From Desulfobacula sp. (lineage in GTDB: Bacteria; Desulfobacterota; Desulfobacteria; Desulfobacterales; Desulfobacteraceae), in assembly GCA_028280105.1 (NCBI GenBank), contig JANQML010000085.1:1-42384 (forward strand): a stretch of 42,384 nt of DNA, given 5' to 3'. The translations under genes and the position numbers were made by a program. Position 1 is the first letter of the stretch. Each line of letters starts with the position of its first letter. A model generated the notes under the pieces. It made no database searches, was not told where the DNA came from, and saw nothing but the letters and a program-made list of their open reading frames with translations. Shown here one piece after another: positions 34,719 to 42,384 of the stretch.

Positions 34719-36652
34719 CTGTGCAGCAGCTCCAATCGTTTTTTTACCTTTGGAAAATAATTAAGCTCGGTATGGGGTAAAAACAGGGCACTCATATAAT
34801 GATCCATATAGGACGGGGTGGAGGCCAGCTCAAAGTTGGTCATCATATTCACCACATTTGCCACGTCCCTGCGAAATGCATTGGTCAGGGTATTGATTTT
34901 ACATCCGAGCAACGACCCGTTCCCCAGGTAGATCACCCGTCCCGGGTCAATCTCGGGCAAAAGTCCGATGGTAATGGCGCTTTCCAGATCGACATAACTG
35001 CCGAACCCGCCGGCCAGAATAATCTTTTCAATATCCTGAACCCCCAGGCCGATCTCATCCAGAAGCGTCAGGGCCGCACTGTACATGGCCCCCTTTGCCC
35101 GGATCAGGTTATCCAGATCCGGCTCGGTAATGGTGATGTCCCGGTCAATTCCGGCCTCTTTCTCATAGACCAGGACATATTCCCAGATATCTTCGGTTTG
35201 ACGAATCCTCTGGGTCTCAAGGGACCGGTTGAATTTTCCCCGGGAATCGATAATACCGGTGTCCAGCAACCGGGCCGCCAGGGTAATCAATCCGGACCCG
35301 CAGATTCCCTTGGCCTTTTCATCGTCAACCGTCACAATCATGGGTTCAAAGGTCTCCGGGTTGATGGAGACATCCTCAATGGCACCTTTGATCGCCCGCA
35401 TGCCGAATTTGACCCCCCCGCCTTCAAAGGCCGGTCCTGCCGAAGCAGCGGTGCAGACCATCCAGTCTTTATGGCCGATGACAATCTCCGCATTGGTACC
35501 GATATCCATATAGAGTGTCAGCTCTTCAGACCGGTACATGCCGGCAGCCATGATACCGGCAATGATATCCCCGCCCACATAGCTTGATACACCGGGATAG
35601 ATCAGCGCAATGGAATGTTCCGCAAGCTCGATACCGATCTCTTTTGCATGGAACGGCGGGTAGAGGATGGAGGCCGGTACATAGGGATCTTTTCTGATAT
35701 AGGTCGGGTTGATATTCAAAAGAAGCTGGGTCATGGTGGAATTTCCCGCCAGCGTGATCGTGGTCACCTCTTTCTTACTCACACCCGCTTTTTTTAATAT
35801 CTTTTTAATAATGGTGTTAATGGTCCCCACCACTTTGGATTGAAGGGTGGCAAGCCCCTCGCCTTTTTCGGCAAAAATAATCCGGGAGATCACGTCTTCG
35901 CCGTAGCTGATCTGGCTGTTAAAATCACCCTGCTGGGCCGGTACCGCACCGGTATGAAGATCGATGACCATGCCGTAAACGGTTGTCGTACCGACATCCA
36001 CTGCAATCCCGAAATTTCTTTCCGAAGTGTTATTGGGCTCAATATTGACAATCTCATTTTTTCCGTCTTTTCTCACCGGCCGGACAATGGTTGCCGTGAC
36101 CTTGAAATCGCCCTCCCGGATCAGATTCGGAATTTTCCGGATCAAATCCAGGTTCATGGTCAACCGGTGCTCGTCATGTTTCAGGCGCAGATAGTTGATG
36201 ATCCGCGTCACATCTGCCTGATTATCTCCCTCCACTGCCGGATCCAGTTCAAGATATATCTTTTCCACGGGCGGAATAAAGAGGCCGTCCTCGCGCAGTT
36301 CATCCACGTTTGAATAAACGGCCTTGGCCATATGGCGGCCCGTGACCCGGGCATTGAGCCGGCCGGCATCCATCTGGGATTCCATCGGGACCCGTATCAC
36401 ACAATCCGATGCAATCCGGGCCACACAGGCCAGCCGGTACCCTTTTTCCCTGTCCGCTTCAGACAAATGCTCGGAAATACCGCCTTCAACCTGTCCGGTT
36501 TCCACAAGGATCCGGCACTTCCCGCAGACACCGGTCCCGCCGCAGGAGGCATTAATATGGACGCCGGCTTCCATGGCCGTGCGAATCAGACTCTGGTTGG
36601 GTTCAGCATCTACAGTTCTGTTATGAGGGAGAAATGTTATTGAATGTGTCAT
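34715..36652 (-). CDS. RACE-type reductive activator of corrinoid enzymes (2Fe-2S/ASKHA ATPase)
   Basis: A 645-residue protein. An N-terminal plant-type 2Fe-2S ferredoxin domain has Cys37, Cys43, Cys46 and Cys76 (INASCGGTGVCGKCRI). A linker region (about 90-210) leads to the ASKHA ATPase with VDVGTTTVYGMVIDL, ITLAGNSTMTQLL, YMDIGTNAEIVIGHKD and the C-terminal DUF4445 block with IILAGGFGSYVDLESAI. The family uses ATP to drive single-electron reduction of Co(II) corrinoid proteins back to Co(I) in methyl-transfer systems. No corrinoid protein or methyltransferase is in this window, so the partner is unknown. It is the first gene of a two-gene operon divergent from glcD. Confidence 0.88.
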   Translation of the reverse strand: MTHSITFLPHNRTVDAEPNQSLIRTAMEAGVHINASCGGTGVCGKCRILVETGQVEGGISEHLSEADREKGYRLACVARIASDCVIRVPMESQMDAGRLNARVTGRHMAKAVYSNVDELREDGLFIPPVEKIYLELDPAVEGDNQADVTRIINYLRLKHDEHRLTMNLDLIRKIPNLIREGDFKVTATIVRPVRKDGKNEIVNIEPNNTSERNFGIAVDVGTTTVYGMVIDLHTGAVPAQQGDFNSQISYGEDVISRIIFAEKGEGLATLQSKVVGTINTIIKKILKKAGVSKKEVTTITLAGNSTMTQLLLNINPTYIRKDPYVPASILYPPFHAKEIGIELAEHSIALIYPGVSSYVGGDIIAGIMAAGMYRSEELTLYMDIGTNAEIVIGHKDWMVCTAASAGPAFEGGGVKFGMRAIKGAIEDVSINPETFEPMIVTVDDEKAKGICGSGLITLAARLLDTGIIDSRGKFNRSLETQRIRQTEDIWEYVLVYEKEAGIDRDITITEPDLDNLIRAKGAMYSAALTLLDEIGLGVQDIEKIILAGGFGSYVDLESAITIGLLPEIDPGRVIYLGNGSLLGCKINTLTNAFRRDVANVVNMMTNFELASTPSYMDHYMSALFLPHTELNYFPKVKKRLELLHR

Positions 36653-36896
36653 AAAAATACCTTAATTTTTGGATGAATAATTGGTCCTGAATTTGAAAAT
36701 AGACTATACGCTTTTAGCGACAATTTTTGCAAGTCGATTCCCCTGTTCGCCGAAGAATATTTCATCCGGTTTATCTAAATAGCATTGAAATTTTGTCATG
36801 ATTGTGAAACTATGAAACGCTTGGATTAAATCAATAAAATAAGATCATAAATAGTATTAATCGATTCATCCGAATTCATTCAAAGGGGGGGCCTTA
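36653..36896. promoter_or_regulatory. Divergent promoter region of the RACE pair and glcD operon
   Basis: A 244-base AT-rich gap between start codons of two divergent operons must carry both promoters and is a likely site of shared control. I could not identify a convincing -35/-10 pair, sigma-54 motif or palindrome in it. Confidence 0.4.
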
Positions 36897-38330
36897 ATGA
36901 AAAAAATTGATGAAAAAGCACTGATTGATATTGTAGGCGAACGCAATATCAAAACCGATCCGTCCGATCTCTACGTTTATGGCTCGGATTCCTCTGTTCA
37001 CCATGCCATGCCTTGGGCAATCGTGAGACCGGAGAACACGGAACAGGTTCAGAAGATCATGACATACGCCAATGAGAATCTTATCCCGGTTATTACCCGG
37101 GGTGGCGGATCGGGAATGTGCGGCCAGACCGTCCCCATTCAGGGCGGGATTATTCTGGATATGAAGGGAATGAATAAAATACTGGAGATCAATCTTGAAG
37201 ATGTCTACTGCCGGGTTCAGCCCGGTGTTGTGGATGACGATCTCAATCTGGCGCTCAAACCGTACGGTGTCTTTTATCCGCCCACACCGGCCTCCAGCCG
37301 GATTGCCACCATCGGCGGTGAAATCGGCAACAATGCCAGCGGGGTGCGGTCGGTGAAATACGGTGCCACACGGGATGCGGTTTTAGGGATGAAAGTCGTT
37401 CTTCCCAACGGAGACCTGGCCTCTCTGGGTGCCCATACCCGGGTTGAAGCCTCGGGATACCAACTGCACAAACTCATGGTCGGCTCCGAAGGCACCCTGG
37501 GGGTTGTGGTTGAAGCCACCCTGAGTTTTGTTCCCATTCCGGAGTTCAGATGTATGGGGGTGTCCAATTTCAATTCCCTGAAAGATGCGGGCGAAGCCAT
37601 CGGAGCGATTATGGCATCGGGTGCCACCCCGTCCATGCTGGAACTTGTGGACTCCGTGGCCATCAAAGCCGTAAATAAAACCATGGACCTGGGTCTCAAA
37701 GAGGTTGCCGCGGCCTTGATATTTGAAGCCGACGGCATGGTCAAGGAGGCGGTTGACTATGAAATCGAAAAAATGAAAAAAGTCTGCCTGCAGCATCGTG
37801 GAGAAGATATTTATTCAAGCTATGATCCCAAAGAGCGGGCCAAAATATTTTTGGGCCGCAAAAAACTCTTCCCTGCCCTGTCAAAATATGATGATAACCT
37901 TGCCAGTACGTCTCTTGCCGATGACATGGCTGTCCCGTATTCAAAAATGGCGGAAATGGCAGGCAAAATCCATGAAATCGCCAAAGCCAATGATATTGTC
38001 ATGACCGCTTACGGCCATTGCGGGTCCGGCTGCATGCACACGAAAATATTAATGGATACCAAACGCAAAGACCAGTGGGCGTCTGCCAAAAAGGCGATCA
38101 CCCAGGTCTATGACTATGTCCGGTCGGTTAACGGTACCACCAGCGCAGAGCACGGAATCGGGCTGTCCAAAGCCGAATCCTTTAAAGAAGAAAAATCAGA
38201 TTCCCTGGTGGTGCTTTCGGCGATCAAAAAGGCACTGGATCCCAACAATATCCTCAATCCGGGAAAGCTGATGCAGGCACCGGAAGACTGGGTAACCGCT
38301 ACCAATCTGAGATATTCCGTGAACAGTTAG
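36897..38330 (+). CDS. FAD-linked 2-hydroxyacid dehydrogenase (GlcD/D-lactate dehydrogenase family)
   Basis: A 477-residue flavoprotein of the GlcD/DLD family. The PP-loop ITRGGGSGMCGQTVP and the IGGEIGNNASGVRSVKYG block form the FAD-binding domain (about 35-215); the C-terminal substrate domain has AYGHCGSGCMHTKIL and TTSAEHGIGLSKAE, with the His residues of the family active site. It should oxidise D-lactate, glycolate or a related 2-hydroxyacid to the oxoacid. The electron acceptor is probably the FeS/MvhD protein encoded next. LarA two genes down points to lactate or a lactate-like acid. A run of seven G provides the ribosome-binding site. Confidence 0.9.
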   Translation: MKKIDEKALIDIVGERNIKTDPSDLYVYGSDSSVHHAMPWAIVRPENTEQVQKIMTYANENLIPVITRGGGSGMCGQTVPIQGGIILDMKGMNKILEINLEDVYCRVQPGVVDDDLNLALKPYGVFYPPTPASSRIATIGGEIGNNASGVRSVKYGATRDAVLGMKVVLPNGDLASLGAHTRVEASGYQLHKLMVGSEGTLGVVVEATLSFVPIPEFRCMGVSNFNSLKDAGEAIGAIMASGATPSMLELVDSVAIKAVNKTMDLGLKEVAAALIFEADGMVKEAVDYEIEKMKKVCLQHRGEDIYSSYDPKERAKIFLGRKKLFPALSKYDDNLASTSLADDMAVPYSKMAEMAGKIHEIAKANDIVMTAYGHCGSGCMHTKILMDTKRKDQWASAKKAITQVYDYVRSVNGTTSAEHGIGLSKAESFKEEKSDSLVVLSAIKKALDPNNILNPGKLMQAPEDWVTATNLRYSVNS

Positions 38331-38444
38331 GAAGCCCAGGCTATGGCCCGGTCGTGTCTGCCGTTTCACCACCACCCGGCATGGCAGACCGGTTCGAAAA
38401 ATCTTTGGATTTTTTCATTTACAAAATTTAGAAGGATGAATCCT

Positions 38445-39392
38445 ATGGAAAATAAAACAAAAGAATTCAAACATCTTGAAAAATGGCACGGAACACTGGC
38501 AAGCTGTATTCGTTGCGGATACTGTTTCGAACACTGCGCGCTGTTCAAACATTCCGGATGGGAATCAGATACCCCGCGGGCCAAAATAATCACGGCATTC
38601 GGCCTCTTATCCGGGGAGATCGAACCCACGGAAGCGGCGGCTGACAAGCTCTACTCCTGTTTTTATTGTAAACGGTGTGAAGCGGCCTGCTCATCGGGTG
38701 TGAATTTAACCGAAATCTTTACGGACGCAAAGAAAGACCTCATGAAAATAGGGCTGAAAGGTCCGGGAACCACATCCCTTACCAAGCTCAGTTGCGCCCG
38801 GTGTCTCATCTGTACCGGTGCCTGCCCCCATGAGGCGCGCTCCCATGACGGAAAGAACATCGTCACAGATCCCACCAAATGCCAGGCCTGCGGGATCTGC
38901 CTTGAGGTCTGCCCGGCAGGGGCTGCGACCATTGAAAAGACGTTCGGTACCGGCAGAGACGAACTGGTTGCCAAAGCCACTGATTTTTTGAACTCCCACA
39001 AAGCCGCCAATGCCATTGTGTTTGCCTGTAACTGGTCCTATTTCCCGGAACTCCAGGCCTCTGAACTGCCGGATTCGGAGATCGAAGACAAGAGCTATGA
39101 AATTCTCGTTAACATGTGCGGCGGCCGTCTCGAAGCACAGACCTTGATGGCACCGTTTCTTCACAAGGCCTGGGGAGTGATGACAGCGGTCTGCCCGGAT
39201 GATGAATGCCAGCACAACGGTAACTTAAAGGCAAAAAAGATCATTCAAACCCTGAAACAAACCTTTGAAAAAATCGATATTGATCCGGAAAGAATCCGGA
39301 TGGTTCAGATTCCGGCCGGTGACAAGGATCTTTTTCAGGCAGAGATCGACACTTTTGTTGATGATCTCAACAAGATGGGTCCCATTCGCTAA
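38445..39392 (+). CDS. Four-cluster ferredoxin fused to an MvhD domain
   Basis: A 315-residue protein. Four Cys quartets are visible: SCIRCGYCFEHC, SCFYCKRCEAAC, SCARCLICTGAC and KCQACGICLEVC, each able to hold a 4Fe-4S cluster; the first two follow the HdrC/GlcF-like pattern. The C-terminal 135 residues resemble MvhD, the subunit linking hydrogenase to heterodisulfide reductase HdrA (FACNWSY, NMCGGRLE, CPDDECQHNGN), although the second Cys of the usual CNWC is Ser. It should take electrons from the flavoprotein and may hand them to an HdrA-type complex. ATG 38445 is chosen because AAGG lies nine bases upstream; the longer frame to 38343 is unlike the family. Confidence 0.85.
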   Translation: MENKTKEFKHLEKWHGTLASCIRCGYCFEHCALFKHSGWESDTPRAKIITAFGLLSGEIEPTEAAADKLYSCFYCKRCEAACSSGVNLTEIFTDAKKDLMKIGLKGPGTTSLTKLSCARCLICTGACPHEARSHDGKNIVTDPTKCQACGICLEVCPAGAATIEKTFGTGRDELVAKATDFLNSHKAANAIVFACNWSYFPELQASELPDSEIEDKSYEILVNMCGGRLEAQTLMAPFLHKAWGVMTAVCPDDECQHNGNLKAKKIIQTLKQTFEKIDIDPERIRMVQIPAGDKDLFQAEIDTFVDDLNKMGPIR

Positions 39393-39403
39393 AGGAGACG
39401 GAT

Positions 39404-40648
39404 ATGAAGATTGATCTACCCTATGGAAAAGAGGACCGGATATCGGTTACAATGGACGAGGACGTATCTGTTTCCTTTCTTGAAGCCAATGATGTTGAAA
39501 TCGGTGACGAGGATGCAAATATAAAGGCGGCCATCGAATCCCCGATTAACAGCAAAAGTTTTAAGGCGTTTCTAAGTGATGCCGGAAAAGTACTGGTCAT
39601 CGTCAATGACGCCACGCGGCCCACACCGACCCAAAAGATCCTTGGGTTTATCTTTGATGATCTCAAAGAGACCGATTATAATTTCATCATTGCCACAGGC
39701 GCCCACAGAGGCCCGTCCGAGGAAGAGTATGCTCAAATATTCGGCTCCTTTTACGACCAGGTTAAAGAGAGGATTATTGTCCATGACGCCAGGAAATCCG
39801 AGGACATGGTCTTTCTGGGCAACTCCTCAAACGGGACACCCATGCACGTAAACAAAGCCGGGGTTGAAGCCGATAAAATCATTATTATCTCCTCGGTGGA
39901 GCCCCATTATTTCGCCGGCTATACCGGCGGCAGAAAATCCTTCCTGCCCGGAATCGCCGGCTATGAAACCATTGAGGCCAACCACAAGCTGGCACTTGCC
40001 CCGGAAGCCCGTGCACTGGCACTGGACGGCAACCCGGTCCATGAGGACATGGTCGATGCCATCAAAACCGTTAAACAGGAGATCTTCTCCATCATGACGG
40101 TTTTAGACAAACATCACAGGGTGTATGCCACCTGCTGCGGCCACATCAATGACTCGTTTCATGCCGCCATCGATCAGGCCAACGAAGTATTTGCCGCCCC
40201 TCTGGATAAAAAGGCGGATATCGTGGTTTCCGTTGTTAAATTTCCCCAGGATATTGACCTGTACCAGGCTCAGAAAGGAATCGACAATGCCAAACTGGCA
40301 CTGAAAGAAGACGGGATCATGATCCTTGTGGCCAAGTGCCGGTGCGGTATCGGCGGTAAAGCCTTTGCCGATCTGCTGGGCGCCAGCAATACCCCCCAGG
40401 GTGCCCTGGACACCATTGAGAAAGGCTATGTCCTGGGATATCACAAGGCGGCAAAAATGGCGGAAATTGGCCTGTGGGCCCAAATGTGGGCGGTAACCGA
40501 CGTGGAACCGGATGTGATATCCAGACTGTTCATTACCCCATATGGCGATCTGCAAACGGCCCTGGATGCCGCATTAAAAGAAAAAGGAAAAGATGCAGAT
40601 CTCCTTTTCCTCATGGACGGCGGCCTGACGGTTCCCATGGTCGATTAA
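39404..40648 (+). CDS. larA: LarA-family nickel-pincer-dependent 2-hydroxyacid racemase
   Basis: A 414-residue protein. Catalytic and cofactor residues of Lactobacillus plantarum LarA align with constant spacing: His101 (His108, in ATGAHRGPSEEE), His168 (His174, in SSVEPHYFAGYTGG), Lys178 (Lys184, covalent cofactor link) and His194 (His200, nickel ligand). NDATRPTP is the other family signature. LarA racemises lactate or epimerises related 2-hydroxyacids with a covalently bound nickel-pincer nucleotide made by LarB, LarC and LarE, none of which is in this window. Third gene of the operon, 11 bases after the FeS/MvhD gene, with AAGGAG. It would supply the isomer used by the flavoprotein. Confidence 0.9.
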   Translation: MKIDLPYGKEDRISVTMDEDVSVSFLEANDVEIGDEDANIKAAIESPINSKSFKAFLSDAGKVLVIVNDATRPTPTQKILGFIFDDLKETDYNFIIATGAHRGPSEEEYAQIFGSFYDQVKERIIVHDARKSEDMVFLGNSSNGTPMHVNKAGVEADKIIIISSVEPHYFAGYTGGRKSFLPGIAGYETIEANHKLALAPEARALALDGNPVHEDMVDAIKTVKQEIFSIMTVLDKHHRVYATCCGHINDSFHAAIDQANEVFAAPLDKKADIVVSVVKFPQDIDLYQAQKGIDNAKLALKEDGIMILVAKCRCGIGGKAFADLLGASNTPQGALDTIEKGYVLGYHKAAKMAEIGLWAQMWAVTDVEPDVISRLFITPYGDLQTALDAALKEKGKDADLLFLMDGGLTVPMVD

Positions 40649-40671
40649 TCCGGTTCTCTTAATTCTTTTAA

Positions 40672-40714
40672 AAAAAGGCACCTGATCCATCTGTGTCGGA
40701 TCAGGTGCCTTTTT
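40672..40714 (+). terminator. Rho-independent terminator after larA
   Basis: AAAAAGGCACCTGATCC (40672-40688) pairs perfectly with GGATCAGGTGCCTTTTT (40698-40714), a 17-bp stem around a 9-base loop whose right arm ends in a T-run. It closes the glcD-FeS/MvhD-larA operon. Confidence 0.92.
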
Positions 40715-41017
40715 GCCTGTTCCGGGTATTTCACTCCTTACCGTTGTTTTTTTATGGAGAACCTTTGTATTCTTTTGTTTTCATACCCATTCATGTGTAT
40801 ATCCTCAATCGCCGCCGACCATTTGGCTTGCCTTCCGGGTGATACGCATTAAATGACTTGCTTTTTCAGTGAAGATACGATAATCGCTTCTTTTGCCCGT
40901 TTAAGTATAGCAAATGACAAAAATATGTTCCGAAAAAAAGGCCTTGATAATGTCAAGCGCTCTTAAAGGGCCGACAGTCCTGGTGTCATTTGCTGTTCAA
41001 CCATTAGCATTGGAAAC

Positions 41018-41049
41018 TTAATCGGAACGTTATTTTGACAACCACTATA
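41018..41049 (+). repeat. 32-bp direct repeat, copy 2
   Basis: Exact copy of 7938-7969, about 33 kb away on the same strand. It lies 60 bases upstream of the MATE start and contains a TTGACA that could act as a -35 box. No transposase sequence is recognisable next to this copy. Confidence 0.85.
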
Positions 41050-41109
41050 GCCACTTTTTGAATAAACTCAGCCCTAGCAGCACCTGCAAAGGCAAATGAA
41101 AAACCGATC

Positions 41110-42384
41110 ATGGACCTGACTGTAAATGAAATAAAAAAAACGATGAAATTGTCTTTACCGATTGTCGTGGGTCAGATCGGGCACCTCATGATGGGTGTGG
41201 TGGACAATATCATGGTGGGCCGGGTCGGTACAGAGGCGCTTGCCGCCGCATCCATTGCCAATGCCTTATTCACCCTTATCATGGTTGTCGGATTCGGTAT
41301 CAGCATGGCGATCACGCCTTTAACCGCCATTGCCTACGGTCGGGGGCAGGACAGGGAGTGCGGTGTGATTTTGCGGCAGGGACTGATCCTGAATCTTTTT
41401 TTCGGGGTGGTTCTATGCGGCATATCCATGCTTTTATCCGAAAGCATCCGGTTCCTGAACCAGCCTGCAGAGATTATCGCACCGGCATCCGTATACATGA
41501 AGGTGCTGGGCCTATCCATCATTCCGATGATGATCTTTCAAAGTTACAAACAATTTGCCGAAGGGGTCAGTTTTTTAAAACCGGCCATGATGATCACCCT
41601 TCTGGCCAACCTGGTCAATGCATTCGTGAACTGGGTTTTCATATACGGGAACCTGGGCGCACCGGAAATGGGCCTGACCGGTGCCGGTTTGGCAACCATT
41701 TGCTCGCGGATGTTTATGGCGGTGTGCATGATATATGTCATTATGCAGGTACCGTCCCTTAAACGGTTCGATCCCACCCTGAACTATCGGAAAATCGATT
41801 TTGGCATCATGAAAAAACTGCTGAAAATCGGAATTCCGGGCGGATTCCAGTATTTTTTTGAAGTCAGCGCCTTTGCCGCATCTTCAATAATGATCGGATG
41901 GATCGGCGCCACCGAGCTTGCCGCCCACCAGATTGCCCTGAGTCTTGCGTCCATGACATTTATGGTTGCCATGGGTATTTCAGCCGCAGCCACCATACGG
42001 GTGAGTAATGCCGTGGGGAAAAAAGATATTCCCGCAACCCGGATGGCCGGATTTTCCGCCGCTTTTTTATGTGCGGCGTTCATGGCATCGGCAGGCCTTG
42101 TTTTCATTATATTCCGGAAACAACTGCCCGGGTTCTATATTTTAGAGCCAGCGGTCATTGAAATTGCCTCTTCGCTGTTGATGATTGTTGCCGTTTTCCA
42201 GGTATCGGACGGCACCCAGGCTGTGGGTCTCGGCATTTTAAGGGGAATCACGGATATGAAGATCCCCACTTTTTTTACCCTGGCGGCCTATTGGCTGGCC
42301 GGCCTGCCCGCCGGATATCTGCTGGCATTCAAATTCGGCATGGGCGTCATGGGCGTATGGGTGGGATTGCTGATCAGCCTGACA
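41110..42384 (+). CDS. MATE-family multidrug/metabolite exporter (3' end beyond window)
   Basis: An open frame of 425 codons running off the window end. It begins MDLTVNEIKKTMKLSLPIVV and shows the MATE features GQIGHLMMGVVDNIMVGRVG (helix 1), the second-half repeat LKIGIPGGFQYFFEVSAFAA, and VSDGTQAVGLGILRGITDMK. About eleven helices are present of the usual twelve, and the family length is about 450, so only the last few dozen residues are missing. NorM-type members export cationic drugs or metabolites using a sodium or proton gradient. An in-frame TGA upstream limits the start; the ribosome-binding site is weak. The upstream 32-bp repeat may have altered its promoter. Confidence 0.9.
   Translation, partial: MDLTVNEIKKTMKLSLPIVVGQIGHLMMGVVDNIMVGRVGTEALAAASIANALFTLIMVVGFGISMAITPLTAIAYGRGQDRECGVILRQGLILNLFFGVVLCGISMLLSESIRFLNQPAEIIAPASVYMKVLGLSIIPMMIFQSYKQFAEGVSFLKPAMMITLLANLVNAFVNWVFIYGNLGAPEMGLTGAGLATICSRMFMAVCMIYVIMQVPSLKRFDPTLNYRKIDFGIMKKLLKIGIPGGFQYFFEVSAFAASSIMIGWIGATELAAHQIALSLASMTFMVAMGISAAATIRVSNAVGKKDIPATRMAGFSAAFLCAAFMASAGLVFIIFRKQLPGFYILEPAVIEIASSLLMIVAVFQVSDGTQAVGLGILRGITDMKIPTFFTLAAYWLAGLPAGYLLAFKFGMGVMGVWVGLLISLT

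Larger units (their letters stand above)
40649..41109. other. Intergenic region between larA and the MATE gene
   Basis: It holds the larA terminator (40672-40714) and, near its right end, the 32-bp repeat shared with 7938-7969. Between them is AT-rich sequence with no believable gene. The last 300 bases may contain a further insertion-sequence scar, because the similarity to the 7.9-kb element end extends to the left of the exact repeat. Confidence 0.5.

Noticed and set aside
38343-38444. Upstream extension of the FeS/MvhD protein
   Set aside because: No homology-like features, while the ATG at 38445 has a properly spaced AAGG site and is followed at once by the expected cluster domain.
7938-41049. 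The two 32-bp repeats as attachment sites of a 33-kb mobile island
   Set aside because: The interval contains ordinary housekeeping genes and no integrase, and copy 1 adjoins a transposase remnant, so shared insertion-sequence ends explain the repeats better.

Overview
The window looks like chromosomal DNA from an anaerobic, probably sulfate-reducing member of the Desulfobacterota (Desulfobacterales-like). This is inferred from the gene content: RACE-type ASKHA ATPases, a 4Fe-4S/MvhD fusion next to a GlcD-like flavoprotein and LarA, a haem-binding sensor kinase, PocR and PAS signalling proteins, a fused FtcD and a Ni-superoxide dismutase. No rRNA, tRNA or CRISPR array was seen. Most of it is ordinary, densely coded chromosome rich in signal transduction, with one accessory islet.

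Layout. 1-224 is an 86-bp perfect inverted repeat that truncates a PocR-PAS gene and looks like a contig-end foldback. 1.4-7.4 kb holds a hybrid histidine kinase, an EamA transporter, a FadL-type porin and a small membrane protein. 7.45-14.1 kb is an islet: a decayed IS1380-like transposase, a LacI regulator, a clear promoter/operator, a histidinol-dehydrogenase-family enzyme and a TRAP transporter (DctP, DctQ, DctM), closed by a decayed ISAs1-type transposase. 14.3-21.4 kb is signalling: a tiny two-helix membrane protein, a c-type-haem sensor kinase with its sigma-54 response regulator, and a secreted double PilJ/NarX-domain protein paired with a chemoreceptor. 21.4-30 kb contains a tRNA-queuosine mannosyltransferase-like protein, an uncharacterised radical SAM protein, a kinase-less periplasmic-binding/PAS sensor with a Cys4 tail, a triple-rhodanese protein, and a PHP phosphatase-dtd-trmJ-ferritin-like operon. 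30-33 kb has Ni-SOD, a LysE exporter and fused FtcD. 33.1-40.7 kb has two adjacent ASKHA/RACE proteins (one without a ferredoxin domain) divergent from a GlcD-FeS/MvhD-LarA operon. 41.1 kb to the end is a MATE exporter cut by the window edge.

How the genes may work together. The islet reads as a self-contained uptake and oxidation unit for an unknown organic acid or alcohol under LacI control. LarA, GlcD and the FeS/MvhD protein form a plausible 2-hydroxyacid module: LarA interconverts stereoisomers, the flavoprotein oxidises one of them, and the four-cluster FeS/MvhD protein could pass electrons to an HdrA-type complex encoded elsewhere. The most interesting points are this module with the RACE pair upstream, the Ni-SOD whose signal peptide would expose the metal-binding His directly, the Cys4-tailed sensor, and the LacI-HisD-TRAP islet between two dead insertion sequences.
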